Origin: CAYQAJ01 sp964415245
Lineage (GTDB): Bacteria; Planctomycetota; Planctomycetia; Pirellulales; Pirellulaceae
Length of the DNA: 12,962 nt
Reading direction: 5' to 3'
Assembly (NCBI GenBank): GCA_964415245.1
Contig: CAYQAJ010000138.1
Location: 1 to 12,962 of the forward strand
Under the pieces are notes generated by a model. The model searched no databases and had not been told where the DNA came from. It saw only the letters and a program-made list of their open reading frames with translations. Of this stretch, positions 6,518-12,962 are shown in pieces (position 1 is the stretch's first letter; every line of letters starts with the position of its first letter). Position numbers and translations under genes: made by a program.

Positions 6518-7777
6518 TCATCGATTTTTCATCCGCGGATCGAGGGCGTCGCGCAGTCCGTCGCCCAGGAAATTTAGCGCGAACAACGTCAGGGCCAAGG
6601 TCAGGCCGGGAAACAGCACCAGCCACCAGAACGTCTTGATCGGCGTGATGACCAGGATGCCCTCGTTGGCCAGCAGGCCCCACGACACGTCGGGGGCCGT
6701 GACACCCAGCCCCAGAAACGACAGAAACGCCTCGAACAACATCACGGCGGGAATGGTGAGCGTGAGGTATACGATCACCACGCCCATCACGTTGGGAATC
6801 AGGTGTGCCAGCACGATTCGCGAACGGCCGGCGCCGATGGTTCGGGCCGCCTCGATAAACTGCTCGTTTTTGAGCGAAATGACCTGACCGCGGACGACCC
6901 GCGCCATGGTGAGCCAGTAAATCGCGCCGATGAGGATGTAGAACACGACGATGCGGTCGATGCCGTAGCTTTCGAGCCGGGCTTTGATCGATTCCTCGCT
7001 GAGGATCGTGATGACGAAGATCACCACGAAGATAAAGGGAATGGAGTACAGCACGTCGACGATCCGCATCATCAGGTTGTCGAGCCAACCGCCCACGTAA
7101 CCCGCCAGGGCGCCGTACGTGACGCCGATCATGAGCGACACGCACGTGGCCACCACGCCCACGATCAGCGACACGCGGGCGCCCCAGAACAGGCGAGCCA
7201 ACAGATCGCGCCCCAAATGATCGGTGCCGCAGAGCGAAGGGAGCGACCAATCGCCGAAGATGGCCAACCGCGCGCGAATTATCAGCCGCGTGACCGGCCC
7301 CGGCTTGTGCCACAGCTTGCCGAAGGGATGTTCGACGCGGAGCTTGGCGGCGATTTGATCGTCAAGGGCCTTGCGCTCGTCGGGACTCGCGGTCGCACGC
7401 TGCGATTTGAGGTCGGCGATTTCGGCGTCGAATCGGGCCAATTCCTGCACGAGCGAGCCGCCTGTGAACTTGAGCTCTTCCCTTTGGCCCAGCCGCACGG
7501 TGTCGAGGCCAGGTGGAAGGAATTGACGGCTGGCAAGGTCGGTCTCAATCGGCGATTGCAGCGGCAACAGCGGTGTGAGAATCGCGAGCAGCGAAACAAC
7601 CGCCAACAGCCACAGCGAGACCATGGCGGCCCGGTTCCGCCTCAGCCGCCGCCAGGCATCGCGCCACAGCGAAACGCCTTTGATGGCCTTCGCCTCGGCC
7701 AACAGCGCGGCGTAGTGCTCGGCCGGAGCGATCGACGCCCGGTACGTGCGCTTCGATTGTGGCTCTTCGGGCGGCAT
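6518..7777 (-). CDS. oppC: Oligopeptide ABC transporter permease OppC with a large extracytoplasmic insertion
   Basis: This encodes 419 residues from the ATG at 7777, preceded by GAGG; the ATG lies 6 bases after the oppB stop. The family norm is about 300 (E. coli OppC, 302). Residues 1-50 are a charged cytoplasmic tail and 51-72 the first membrane helix. The conserved GTDHLGRDLLARL begins at 184. Further helices run from about 200 to 260, 277 to 292, 331 to 360 and 382 to 405. The coupling motif EAARTIGAGRSRIVLAHLIPN at 309-329 contacts the ATPases. The stretch 75-180 should be outside the membrane and is about 100 residues longer than usual. Residues 108-147 within it look like a coiled-coil or helical hairpin (SLVQELARFDAEIADLKSQR). 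With OppB it forms the channel. It ends DPRMKNR, a typical C-terminus. Confidence 0.94.
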   Translation of the reverse strand: MPPEEPQSKRTYRASIAPAEHYAALLAEAKAIKGVSLWRDAWRRLRRNRAAMVSLWLLAVVSLLAILTPLLPLQSPIETDLASRQFLPPGLDTVRLGQREELKFTGGSLVQELARFDAEIADLKSQRATASPDERKALDDQIAAKLRVEHPFGKLWHKPGPVTRLIIRARLAIFGDWSLPSLCGTDHLGRDLLARLFWGARVSLIVGVVATCVSLMIGVTYGALAGYVGGWLDNLMMRIVDVLYSIPFIFVVIFVITILSEESIKARLESYGIDRIVVFYILIGAIYWLTMARVVRGQVISLKNEQFIEAARTIGAGRSRIVLAHLIPNVMGVVIVYLTLTIPAVMLFEAFLSFLGLGVTAPDVSWGLLANEGILVITPIKTFWWLVLFPGLTLALTLFALNFLGDGLRDALDPRMKNR

Positions 7778-7783
7778 GGGGCC

Positions 7784-8737
7784 TCACTCGATTTTCACCC
7801 GCGGGTCGATCAGCGCGTACGAAAGATCGACCAGCGTGTTCATCAAGAACAACAACAACGTGTAAACCAGCACCATGCCCATAGCGAGGGTGTAGTCGCG
7901 TTGCGTGGCGGCTTCGATAAAGTGGATCCCCATGCCGGGCAGCAAGAAAATTCGCTCCAGCACCAGCGAACCGGTAAGAATGCCGGCGGTGGCCGGACCC
8001 AGGTACGACACGACGGGCAGAATCGCGCCGCGCAGTGCATGGTGTACTACCACGCGCTTCCCGCGCATTCCCTTGGCGTACGCGGTGCGGATGTAATCCT
8101 GCCCCAGCACTTCCAGCATGCCGGTGCGGGTGAGCCGGGCGATGTAGCCGGCAAACGGTGCACCCAGGCACAGCGCGGGAAGCACGATCTGCCACAGCGT
8201 GCCCCAGCCGGCGGCGGGTAACACGTCGAGCGCGAACACGAACACGATGATGCCGACGCTGGCCAGCACGAAGTTGGGCACGGCGATGCCCAGCGTGGCC
8301 ATCACCATGAACGACACGTCGAACATCGAATGCCGCCGCGCCGCCGAGACCACGCCCGCCGTCATCCCCAGAGTAAGCGCGAACACCAGCGCCAGAATGC
8401 CCAGCGAGGCCGATACCGGGAAACCCTGGGCGATCACTTCATTGACGCTGAAGTCTTCCTGCCGGTAACTGTTGCCGAAATCGAGCCACACATAGGGAAT
8501 GTGGTACGGCCCGACTTCGAAGTGGAACAGCGTGCCCAGATGATGGAAGTACTGCACGTACAGCGGCCGATCGAGCAGAAACCGGGCCTCGATATTCCGC
8601 TTGATGCTGTCGGGAACGTTCTTCTCGCTGGAAAACGGCCCACCCGGCACCGCGCGCATCAGAAAGAAGGTGATGGTGTAAACCACCCACAGGGTAATCA
8701 CCATCCACAGGAGGCGGCGGAGCAGGAGTCGGGTCAC
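7784..8737 (-). CDS. oppB: Oligopeptide ABC transporter permease OppB
   Basis: This encodes 317 residues from a GTG at 8737 (MTRLLLRRLLWMVITLW), close to the usual 306-320. Residues 8-28 form the first membrane helix. An extracytoplasmic loop follows to about 105 and contains LDFGNSYRQ, typical of the family. Helices follow at about 108-130, 141-173, 183-203, 245-262 and 284-310. The cytoplasmic coupling loop YIRTAYAKGMRGKRVVVHHA lies at 215-234. It ends with DPRVKIE. No strong Shine-Dalgarno is visible. An internal ATG at residue 12 would cut into the first helix, so the GTG is preferred. Translation is probably linked to oppC, 6 bases downstream. It forms the inner-membrane channel with OppC. 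Confidence 0.94.
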   Translation of the reverse strand: MTRLLLRRLLWMVITLWVVYTITFFLMRAVPGGPFSSEKNVPDSIKRNIEARFLLDRPLYVQYFHHLGTLFHFEVGPYHIPYVWLDFGNSYRQEDFSVNEVIAQGFPVSASLGILALVFALTLGMTAGVVSAARRHSMFDVSFMVMATLGIAVPNFVLASVGIIVFVFALDVLPAAGWGTLWQIVLPALCLGAPFAGYIARLTRTGMLEVLGQDYIRTAYAKGMRGKRVVVHHALRGAILPVVSYLGPATAGILTGSLVLERIFLLPGMGIHFIEAATQRDYTLAMGMVLVYTLLLFLMNTLVDLSYALIDPRVKIE

Positions 8738-8763
8738 AAATCAACCCCAGCGAGGAGGGTTCC

Positions 8764-8978
8764 AAATCTCAAATCACAAATCGCAAATCACAAACAAATC
8801 TCAAGTACCAAAATAATCAAATCTCAAACGAATACTCCTCAGCGTCGCCTATGCGGATGTGGTCGGCGTTCGTCATTCGAGCTTCGACATTCGTGCTTCC
8901 TTCGTCATTCGTGTTTCGACATTCGTCATTCCCGTACCACTGGTCGTTGTGATTTGGGATTTGTGATTTGGGATTTCC
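8764..8978. repeat. Three heptad arrays with a 29-bp inverted repeat in the oppA-oppB spacer
   Basis: Left array: AAATCTC, AAATCAC, AAATCGC, AAATCAC (8764-8791), with two further AAATCTC copies out of register (8796-8802, 8819-8825). Middle array from 8869: TTCGTCA, TTCGAGC, TTCGACA, TTCGTGC, a 4-base TTCC, then TTCGTCA, TTCGTGT, TTCGACA, TTCGTCA, TTCCCGT (to 8935). Right array: GATTTGG, GATTTGT, GATTTGG, GATTTCC (8951-8978). The left segment 8764-8792 and right segment 8948-8976 are inverted copies matching at 27 of 29 positions, enclosing the middle array. No ORF of interest lies here. Confidence 0.88.
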
Positions 8979-8990
8979 CGCGCTTGCGGG
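8977..8990 (-). promoter_or_regulatory. Hairpin 4 bases downstream of the oppA stop
   Basis: CCCGC and GCGGG arms with a 4-base loop begin 4 bases after the oppA stop codon (8994-8996). No T-run follows in the direction of transcription, so it is more likely an RNA-stabilising or pausing hairpin than a full terminator. A stable hairpin between a binding-protein gene and its permease genes is a common way to raise the relative level of the binding protein. Confidence 0.45.
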
Positions 8991-8993
8991 CTG

Positions 8994-10943
8994 CTACTTC
9001 TCTACGCGAATTACGCTCAGCGGGTGGACGTCCTGGATGTTCGGGGCGAATCCGTGCACGCGCGGGCTGACCATGTTGATCGACACGTAGAAGTAAATGG
9101 GGATGATCGGTACTTCGTCCATCAGAATTCGTTCGGCGTCGTGCAGCATTTTCATCCGCTGTTGCGGGTCGCTCTCCGCCGCGGCATCGGCGATCAACGC
9201 GTCGTACTTCGCGTTGCTCCAGCCGGTCTGGTTGTTGGCACCGTCGGTCACCCACATGTCGAGAAACGTGTTGGGGTCGGGGTAGTCGCCGATCCAGCCG
9301 CTACGGGCGACCGTGTAGTCCTTCTTCTGCAGGCTGTCGAGGAACACGCCCCATTCCAGGTTGCGCAGCTCGACGTCGATGCCCAGATTGTTCTTCCACT
9401 GCCGCTGAATCACCTGGGCGATGTCTTTGTGGGCGCCCTGGTCGTTGAACAGGATTTCGAGCTTGGGAATGTCGCGCCCTTCGGGATAGCCGGCTTGCCT
9501 CAGCAGCTCGCGGGCCTTGTCGACGTCGTACTCGCCACACTCGGCCGATTCGAAACCGGTCAGTCCGGGGGGCACAAAGCTGCGTGCCGGCTGCTGCCCG
9601 GCCTTGAGCACGTGCTCGCAAATCTCCTGCTTGTTGGTGGCGAGGTTGAGAGCCTGGCGAACGAGCGGGTTGTTGAGTGGCGGCCTGGTGGTGTTCAGGC
9701 GGTAGAAGTACGTGGTGAGCATGGGGGCGGTGACAAAGTCGGGGCGGTCCTTCAGCTCGGGCATGATCGACGTGGGCACGGTGGTGGTCCACTCGATCTG
9801 TCCCTTGAGGTACATGTTCAGGCTGGTCGTCTCACTCTTGATGGGCAGGGCGTCGACCACCTCAAGCTGCACATTGTCGACGTTCCAGTAGTTCGGGTTT
9901 TTCGCCATGCGAATGCGGTCGCGAATCCGCCGCATTTTCAAGAGAAACGGGCCATTGCTGACGATGTTTTGGGGCTTGGTCCAGATGGGTGAGCCGTACT
10001 TTTCGACACACTCCCGATTGACGGGAAACAGCGGGTAAAATGCCATCAGCTCGTTGAAGTACGGCGTGCGGTTGTTGAGCGTGATGATGAGCGTTTGGTC
10101 GTCGGGGGCCCGCAAGCCGACCAGCTCGTGAAAATCGTCGAGCACGTGGTGGCAGCGCTCGATCTCTCCGGTGAAGAGCGTGCGATCCGGTTTCTCTTCG
10201 GAACAAAAGGCTCGCCGCTCGCCCGGCGCATCCCAGTCGACGACGCCGTTGGATTCCGGCTTGACCTCGACAACGTAAACGTGCTGCCGTTTCCACAGCG
10301 CCTCGATGCGGGACTTTTCCTTGTCGCTCGTCCCGGCGGCAATCATCGGTTCATGGGGCGCCAGAATCTCACGGAGAATGCCCCGCAGCATCGTACCGCG
10401 GGGAAAGAGTTGGTTGGGGTCGCGGCGGTCGTACAGCTCGACCTCCACCTTGTCGCCCACTTCGACCGTGCCTTCGTTGTATCGCCGCGCGCCTACGACG
10501 TAATAAAGCTGGTACGCGTACTCGGACCCCGTCTCCGGATGCAGCATCCGCTGCCACGACCATAGAAAATCGTCCGAGGTGATCGGCCGGCCGTTCGACC
10601 AGCGGGCGTCGGGGCGAATGTGAAAGGTGTACACGCGGCCGTCGTCCGAAATGTCAGGAAGCGCTTCGGCGACGCCGGGCTGCGGCGATAGCGGAACGAT
10701 GCCGTTAGCATCGGGCTCCTGATCGAGCGGCAGGTTCCGCAGCAGTCCCTCGAACACGCCGTCGATGATCCGGCCCTCGGGCGAGCCCGTCGCCCGGGCG
10801 GGGTCGATGGTGCGAATCTCGTCGCCATTATTGAAGCTGAAATCGGCCGGGGGGAGCGTGCCAAACGACACGGCCCACACCAGCGCACCCACCACCACCG
10901 CCAATGCCGCGTAAGGAAAAACGCTCCGCAAAATGGGGTGCAT
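8994..10943 (-). CDS. oppA: Oligopeptide-binding protein OppA, membrane-anchored, with an extra internal segment
   Basis: This encodes 649 residues from the ATG at 10943, with a good Shine-Dalgarno GGGAGG 7 bases upstream. E. coli OppA has 543. Residues 9-29 form one hydrophobic segment with no lipobox cysteine, so it is probably an N-terminal anchor or uncleaved signal. Solute-binding family 5 features are clear: VYTFHIRPDARWSNGRPIT at 104-122, DDFLWSWQRMLHP at 124-136, the block IVSNGPF in the second half, NPLVRQALNLATNK, and near the end ARSGWIGDYPDPNTFLDMW followed by IPIYFYV. Between WQR at 130 and GLRAPDDQT at 276 there are about 105 more residues than in E. coli OppA, charged and including two cysteines (C247, C264) that could pair. 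It captures peptides outside the membrane and delivers them to OppBC. First gene of the operon. Confidence 0.95.
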   Translation of the reverse strand: MHPILRSVFPYAALAVVVGALVWAVSFGTLPPADFSFNNGDEIRTIDPARATGSPEGRIIDGVFEGLLRNLPLDQEPDANGIVPLSPQPGVAEALPDISDDGRVYTFHIRPDARWSNGRPITSDDFLWSWQRMLHPETGSEYAYQLYYVVGARRYNEGTVEVGDKVEVELYDRRDPNQLFPRGTMLRGILREILAPHEPMIAAGTSDKEKSRIEALWKRQHVYVVEVKPESNGVVDWDAPGERRAFCSEEKPDRTLFTGEIERCHHVLDDFHELVGLRAPDDQTLIITLNNRTPYFNELMAFYPLFPVNRECVEKYGSPIWTKPQNIVSNGPFLLKMRRIRDRIRMAKNPNYWNVDNVQLEVVDALPIKSETTSLNMYLKGQIEWTTTVPTSIMPELKDRPDFVTAPMLTTYFYRLNTTRPPLNNPLVRQALNLATNKQEICEHVLKAGQQPARSFVPPGLTGFESAECGEYDVDKARELLRQAGYPEGRDIPKLEILFNDQGAHKDIAQVIQRQWKNNLGIDVELRNLEWGVFLDSLQKKDYTVARSGWIGDYPDPNTFLDMWVTDGANNQTGWSNAKYDALIADAAAESDPQQRMKMLHDAERILMDEVPIIPIYFYVSINMVSPRVHGFAPNIQDVHPLSVIRVEK

Positions 10944-10987
10944 TAAGGCGCCTCCCGGGGGGCTGGATCAATCATTCCGCCGCGTGC

Positions 10988-11004
10988 CACTGGCTCTGCC
11001 AGTG
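10988..11004. repeat. Inverted repeat in the putative oppA leader
   Basis: CACTGGC and GCCAGTG arms of 7 perfect base pairs flank a 3-base loop, about 45 bases upstream of the oppA start. It could be an operator or a leader-RNA hairpin. It could also be one copy of a dispersed repeat; only a genome-wide count would tell. Confidence 0.45.
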
Positions 11005-11037
11005 CTCTGCCGCACGCCGATCTTGCCGTGCCGAATC

Positions 11038-11067
11038 ATGTTACGTGTACCATTGGGGACGCGGCAA
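11038..11067 (-). promoter_or_regulatory. Weak candidate promoter for the opp operon
   Basis: On the minus strand TTGCCG (11067-11062) and TAACAT (11043-11038) are 18 bases apart, each matching 4 of 6 sigma-70 positions. The leader would be about 90 bases and include the 10988-11004 hairpin. Low confidence. Confidence 0.25.
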
Positions 11068-11317
11068 CCAGTCCCGTGCCGATCGCGGGGACACGGCGAT
11101 CCCACCGCGTCCAACCGTCCCTGGCTTCGGGCAGCGCCGCATAAACGCGGCGGCTAACCGGCATCGCTGGATTCCCGCTTCCCATCGGACTCGGTCCGCC
11201 CATGACAGCAGTGCCAGCAGTTTTCCGCAAAACCACACTATTTACCACCCCTATCCGATTTCCATTTTCCCGCCGACTTGCTTACAATGGGATCGTTGAC
11301 GGGTTCGAAAACAATCC

Positions 11318-11361
11318 GTCCGACGGCAGATTACGGGTCCACGTTCGTGGCGCCGTCGGGC
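11318..11361. other. Nested hairpin segment upstream of arsR
   Basis: CCGACGGC (11320-11327) pairs with GCCGTCGG (11352-11359), extended by a G-T and a G-C pair. Inside it CCAC and GTGG (11339-11350) form a second hairpin with a GTTC loop. This could be a structured RNA or a cruciform; there is no T-run after it. Confidence 0.35.
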
Positions 11362-11561
11362 AGGTGTTCATGAGAGTGTCACTTCCCATCTTTGTCATTG
11401 CATGTCGCGCTCCAGCCGCGGGGCCAAGGGAGCGAGGCGTTCGAGTCGACGGCACAACCACCGGCGGCAGCGCATCGTGTTGCGCTGGCTCGTGATCCGG
11501 ACTGCTGCCCTGACGAATCGGCCGCCCTTCGGAACATCACGTGAATTGTATCGATTCCACT

Positions 11562-11576
11562 GCACCGATCCGGTGC
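11562..11576. promoter_or_regulatory. Candidate operator palindrome upstream of arsR
   Basis: GCACCG-ATC-CGGTGC has 6 perfect arm pairs and ends 33 bases before the arsR ATG, a usual place for an autoregulatory ArsR site. A shorter palindrome TCACGTGA lies at 11537-11544. Binding by this ArsR protein is inference. Confidence 0.35.
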
Positions 11577-11609
11577 TTACATACTCGGCTTCTCGGCCAC
11601 GAGGAATAA

Positions 11610-12056
11610 ATGGCGAACGTGCTGGTTGAGGGTAGGCAGAAGCCGCCCGGGAAACCCAAAATGCTGCGACAACAATCCGGGGACGCGGCCGATTCGACCG
11701 TCTCCTCGCTCCCCGACGATGTAGCCCAGGAAGTCGTCCTGTGCTTCCGGCTGCTTGCCGACGTTACGCGGCTCCGCATCCTTCATTTCCTCATGCAGCA
11801 GGAAGAGTTGAACGTGCGCGCGCTGTGCGACCTGTTGGGGCAGAGTCAGCCCGCGGTGAGCCACCATCTGGCCCTGTTACGGGTCAACGGGCTGATCGAA
11901 GCCCGACGCGACGGCAAGCACAACTATTACCGCATCCTGTCGGGGCGGTTTCAGAAACTGATGGAGATGCTGTTCTCGGCGGCGCCGAACCAGCCGGGGC
12001 GGATCGGCTTCGAAAGCTTCGTCGTCAGCTATTCGCCGGTCGAAGAAGCGCGATGA
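11610..12056 (+). CDS. ArsR-family HTH transcriptional regulator without the classical metal site
   Basis: This encodes 148 residues from the ATG at 11610, with a Shine-Dalgarno GAGGAA a few bases upstream. Residues 1-36 are a variable, polar tail. The winged helix-turn-helix runs from about 42 to 115: LLADVTRLRILHFL at 48-61, then LNVRALCDLLGQSQPAVSHHLALLRVNGLIEARRDGKHNYYRI, with the recognition helix at about 79-92. Known family role: ArsR/SmtB repressors release DNA when metals bind at cysteine pairs such as ELCVCDL. Here the same place reads ALCDLL with one cysteine, so a metal role is doubtful. Other family members answer to redox or other signals. It is divergent from oppA across 666 bases and convergent with tlpA. 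Self-regulation is likely; control of opp is possible but unproven. Confidence 0.9.
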   Translation: MANVLVEGRQKPPGKPKMLRQQSGDAADSTVSSLPDDVAQEVVLCFRLLADVTRLRILHFLMQQEELNVRALCDLLGQSQPAVSHHLALLRVNGLIEARRDGKHNYYRILSGRFQKLMEMLFSAAPNQPGRIGFESFVVSYSPVEEAR

Positions 12057-12060
12057 GAGC

Positions 12061-12220
12061 GAAGTAGGTCCTGCTTGCCGAGCGGGACCTGAACCCTTTA
12101 GCTGAATCGCGGATGGTCGCTGAACTCGCAAGAGTTCAGAATATCTTCGCTCGCGACGAGCTTGAACTCTTGCGAATTTAGCTACTTTAGAGGTCCCGCC
12201 CGGCAGGCGGGACCTACTTC
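12061..12220. repeat. 160-bp nested inverted-repeat element (MITE- or REP-pair-like)
   Basis: The ends, 12061-12090 and 12191-12220, are inverted copies matching at 27 of 30 positions, beginning GAAGTAGGTCC. Each end is itself a hairpin, with arms AGGTCC and GGGACCT at 12066-12090 and 12191-12215. Inside, TCGCAAGAGTTCA (12126-12138) has a perfect inverted copy at 12163-12175. TGAACTC-GCAA-GAGTTCA (12121-12138) is also a palindrome. The element fills the gap between convergent arsR and tlpA and supplies the tlpA stop codon. There is no transposase. It could act as a bidirectional terminator, although T-runs are lacking. Confidence 0.75.
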
Positions 12221-12873
12221 AGCAGCTCGTCTACCAGCGCCGACACGTCCTTGTACGTGAACGCGTACTCTTCGGAAGCGACCTGTTCGTTGTCGAAGCG
12301 TTTGGCCAGAGTGCCGTCGCGGTTGTACACGTAAACGGCTGGCGGGGCGCTCAGCTTGAGCTTGGTGAGCATGGCATCGCTGTCTTCGCTGGCCAGCACG
12401 TTGTCGAACGTCGCTCCCTGGGACTTCAGGAACCCCAGCACGGGCGGCTCGTACGACTCGGGCGGCTTGCTCTTGATGCCCACGTAGTCGAGACTCAGGC
12501 TGATGCAGATCACGTCGTCGCGCGAGTGGGCTTTGTGCAGCGCCACGAGGCCGGGAAACTCCTTCAGACAGGGGGGGCAGGAGGTGCTCCACACGTCGAC
12601 GACCACGATCGTGCCCTGGTGCGACTCGATGAGCTTCGTCAGGCCGTCGTAGTCGAGCGTTTGGAGCTTTACCTCGTCGGCCGGCGTGCCGTTATTCTCA
12701 TCCGATGACCCTCCGTTCGCATTGGTTGCCCCGCCGCGTGAGCCGGTGGCCGCGGTATCGGTTCCCTTGCCGCTCCCCGTTCCCGTGGACGATGAATTGC
12801 CGGCTGAACCCGGACCGCAACCGACTGCCAAGGCCAGGGCGAGTGCAACGGCTGCGAACGTGCTGCGATACAT
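12214..12873 (-). CDS. TlpA-like thioredoxin-fold lipoprotein
   Basis: This encodes 219 residues from the ATG at 12873, with GAGAGG 7 bases upstream. The N-terminus is a lipoprotein signal peptide: MYR, a hydrophobic run to residue 17, and the lipobox LAVGC with C19 as the lipid-bearing residue. Residues 20-65 are a low-complexity G/S/T/N linker. The thioredoxin fold follows, with IVVVDVWSTSCPPCLKEFP at 89-107 holding the active-site CPPC (99-102). The cis-proline region SAPPAVYVYNRDG is at 175-187. Known family role: TlpA/ResA-like proteins are membrane-tethered thiol-disulfide oxidoreductases on the outer side of the cytoplasmic membrane, often in cytochrome c maturation. No cytochrome genes are in view, so the substrate is unknown. 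The final lysine codon and the TAG stop lie inside the 160-bp inverted-repeat element. Confidence 0.92.
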   Translation of the reverse strand: MYRSTFAAVALALALAVGCGPGSAGNSSSTGTGSGKGTDTAATGSRGGATNANGGSSDENNGTPADEVKLQTLDYDGLTKLIESHQGTIVVVDVWSTSCPPCLKEFPGLVALHKAHSRDDVICISLSLDYVGIKSKPPESYEPPVLGFLKSQGATFDNVLASEDSDAMLTKLKLSAPPAVYVYNRDGTLAKRFDNEQVASEEYAFTYKDVSALVDELLK

Positions 12874-12962
12874 GGGTCGACCTCTCTTCCAGTACGTCGT
12901 GGTCGTGCCCCCGGCCTTCCGGCCTTGTTCTTACCCACATTTTTCGCGGGGCGTGAGTTGTG

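Larger units (their letters stand above)
10944..11609. other. 666-base divergent spacer between oppA and arsR
   Basis: I see no convincing gene: short frames on both strands lack ribosome sites and recognisable composition. It holds, from left to right, an inverted repeat at 10988-11004, a weak promoter candidate for oppA (11038-11067), a short hairpin CGCCGC-ATAAAC-GCGGCG (11135-11152), a structured segment at 11318-11361, and a 15-bp palindrome at 11562-11576 near arsR. No heptad repeats occur here. A TACAAT at 11283-11288 lacks a good -35 partner. Confidence 0.6.

Noticed and set aside
6803..8221. A 472-codon open frame on the plus strand.
   Set aside because: It is antisense to oppC and oppB, whose protein products are unmistakable. 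The translation is rich in H, D, R and Q without a recognisable domain.
8764..8978. Possible CRISPR array.
   Set aside because: The repeat unit is 7 bases with no unique spacers and no cas genes nearby; it is a degenerate tandem repeat.
11036..11248. A 70-codon minus-strand frame in the oppA-arsR spacer.
   Set aside because: It starts at GTG with the only purine-rich stretch touching the start codon, no homologous pattern is recognisable, and it overlaps the possible oppA promoter.
11402..11629. A 75-codon plus-strand frame just before arsR.
   Set aside because: Composition is arginine- and serine-rich, no ribosome site is seen, and it runs into the arsR start.
12913..12930. GGCC-TTCC-GGCC hairpin followed by TTGTTCTT on the plus strand, resembling a terminator.
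   Set aside because: The stem is only four pairs, and no plus-strand gene ends upstream of it: tlpA is transcribed the other way.

Overview
The window looks like a piece of a planctomycete chromosome, probably of the Pirellulales type. That placement is inference. It rests on the high GC of most genes, a membrane-anchored OppA without a lipobox, unusually large Opp proteins, and repeat-rich spacers. There is no rRNA, tRNA, transposase or CRISPR array.

Layout from left to right. (1) Positions 1-926 (-): the N-terminal 60% of a ComM/YifB-type Mg-chelatase-like AAA+ ATPase, cut by the window edge. (2) 1135-1503 (-): a small single-domain PilZ protein. (3) 1796-2899 (+): a fusion of a minimal nucleotidyltransferase and an HD phosphohydrolase domain. 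(4) 3052-4417 (+): a lower-GC two-gene cassette behind a near-consensus sigma-70-type promoter. It encodes a roughly 250-residue protein of unknown function and, overlapping it by 8 bases, a PIN-domain nuclease. It looks like a toxin-antitoxin-like module. The PIN gene appears to have lost its normal 3' end through a frameshift. (5) 4294-10943 (-): a complete oligopeptide ABC importer operon in the order oppA-oppB-oppC-oppD-oppF. OppA and OppC each carry an extra segment of about 100 residues on the outer face of the membrane. (6) 10944-11609: a 666-base divergent spacer with hairpins and operator-like palindromes. (7) 11610-12056 (+): an ArsR-family repressor without the classical metal-binding cysteines. 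(8) 12061-12220: a 160-bp nested inverted-repeat element between convergent genes. (9) 12214-12873 (-): a TlpA-like thioredoxin lipoprotein.

The most unusual signal is in the spacers. At 1693-1727, 6402-6511 and 8764-8978 they hold degenerate tandem repeats with a strict period of 7 bases (cores TCTG, TTCAG, TTGT/CTGA, AAATC, TTCG, GATTT). Each block has its own core. In the oppA-oppB spacer two blocks form a 29-bp inverted repeat (27/29 matches) that encloses a third block, so the transcript could fold into a long stem between the binding-protein gene and the permease genes. The architecture recalls the heptanucleotide STRR repeats of heterocystous cyanobacteria.

Functionally, OppA captures peptides, OppB and OppC form the channel, and OppD and OppF power it. 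The ArsR gene is transcribed divergently from oppA and could regulate the operon, but the sequence does not prove this.
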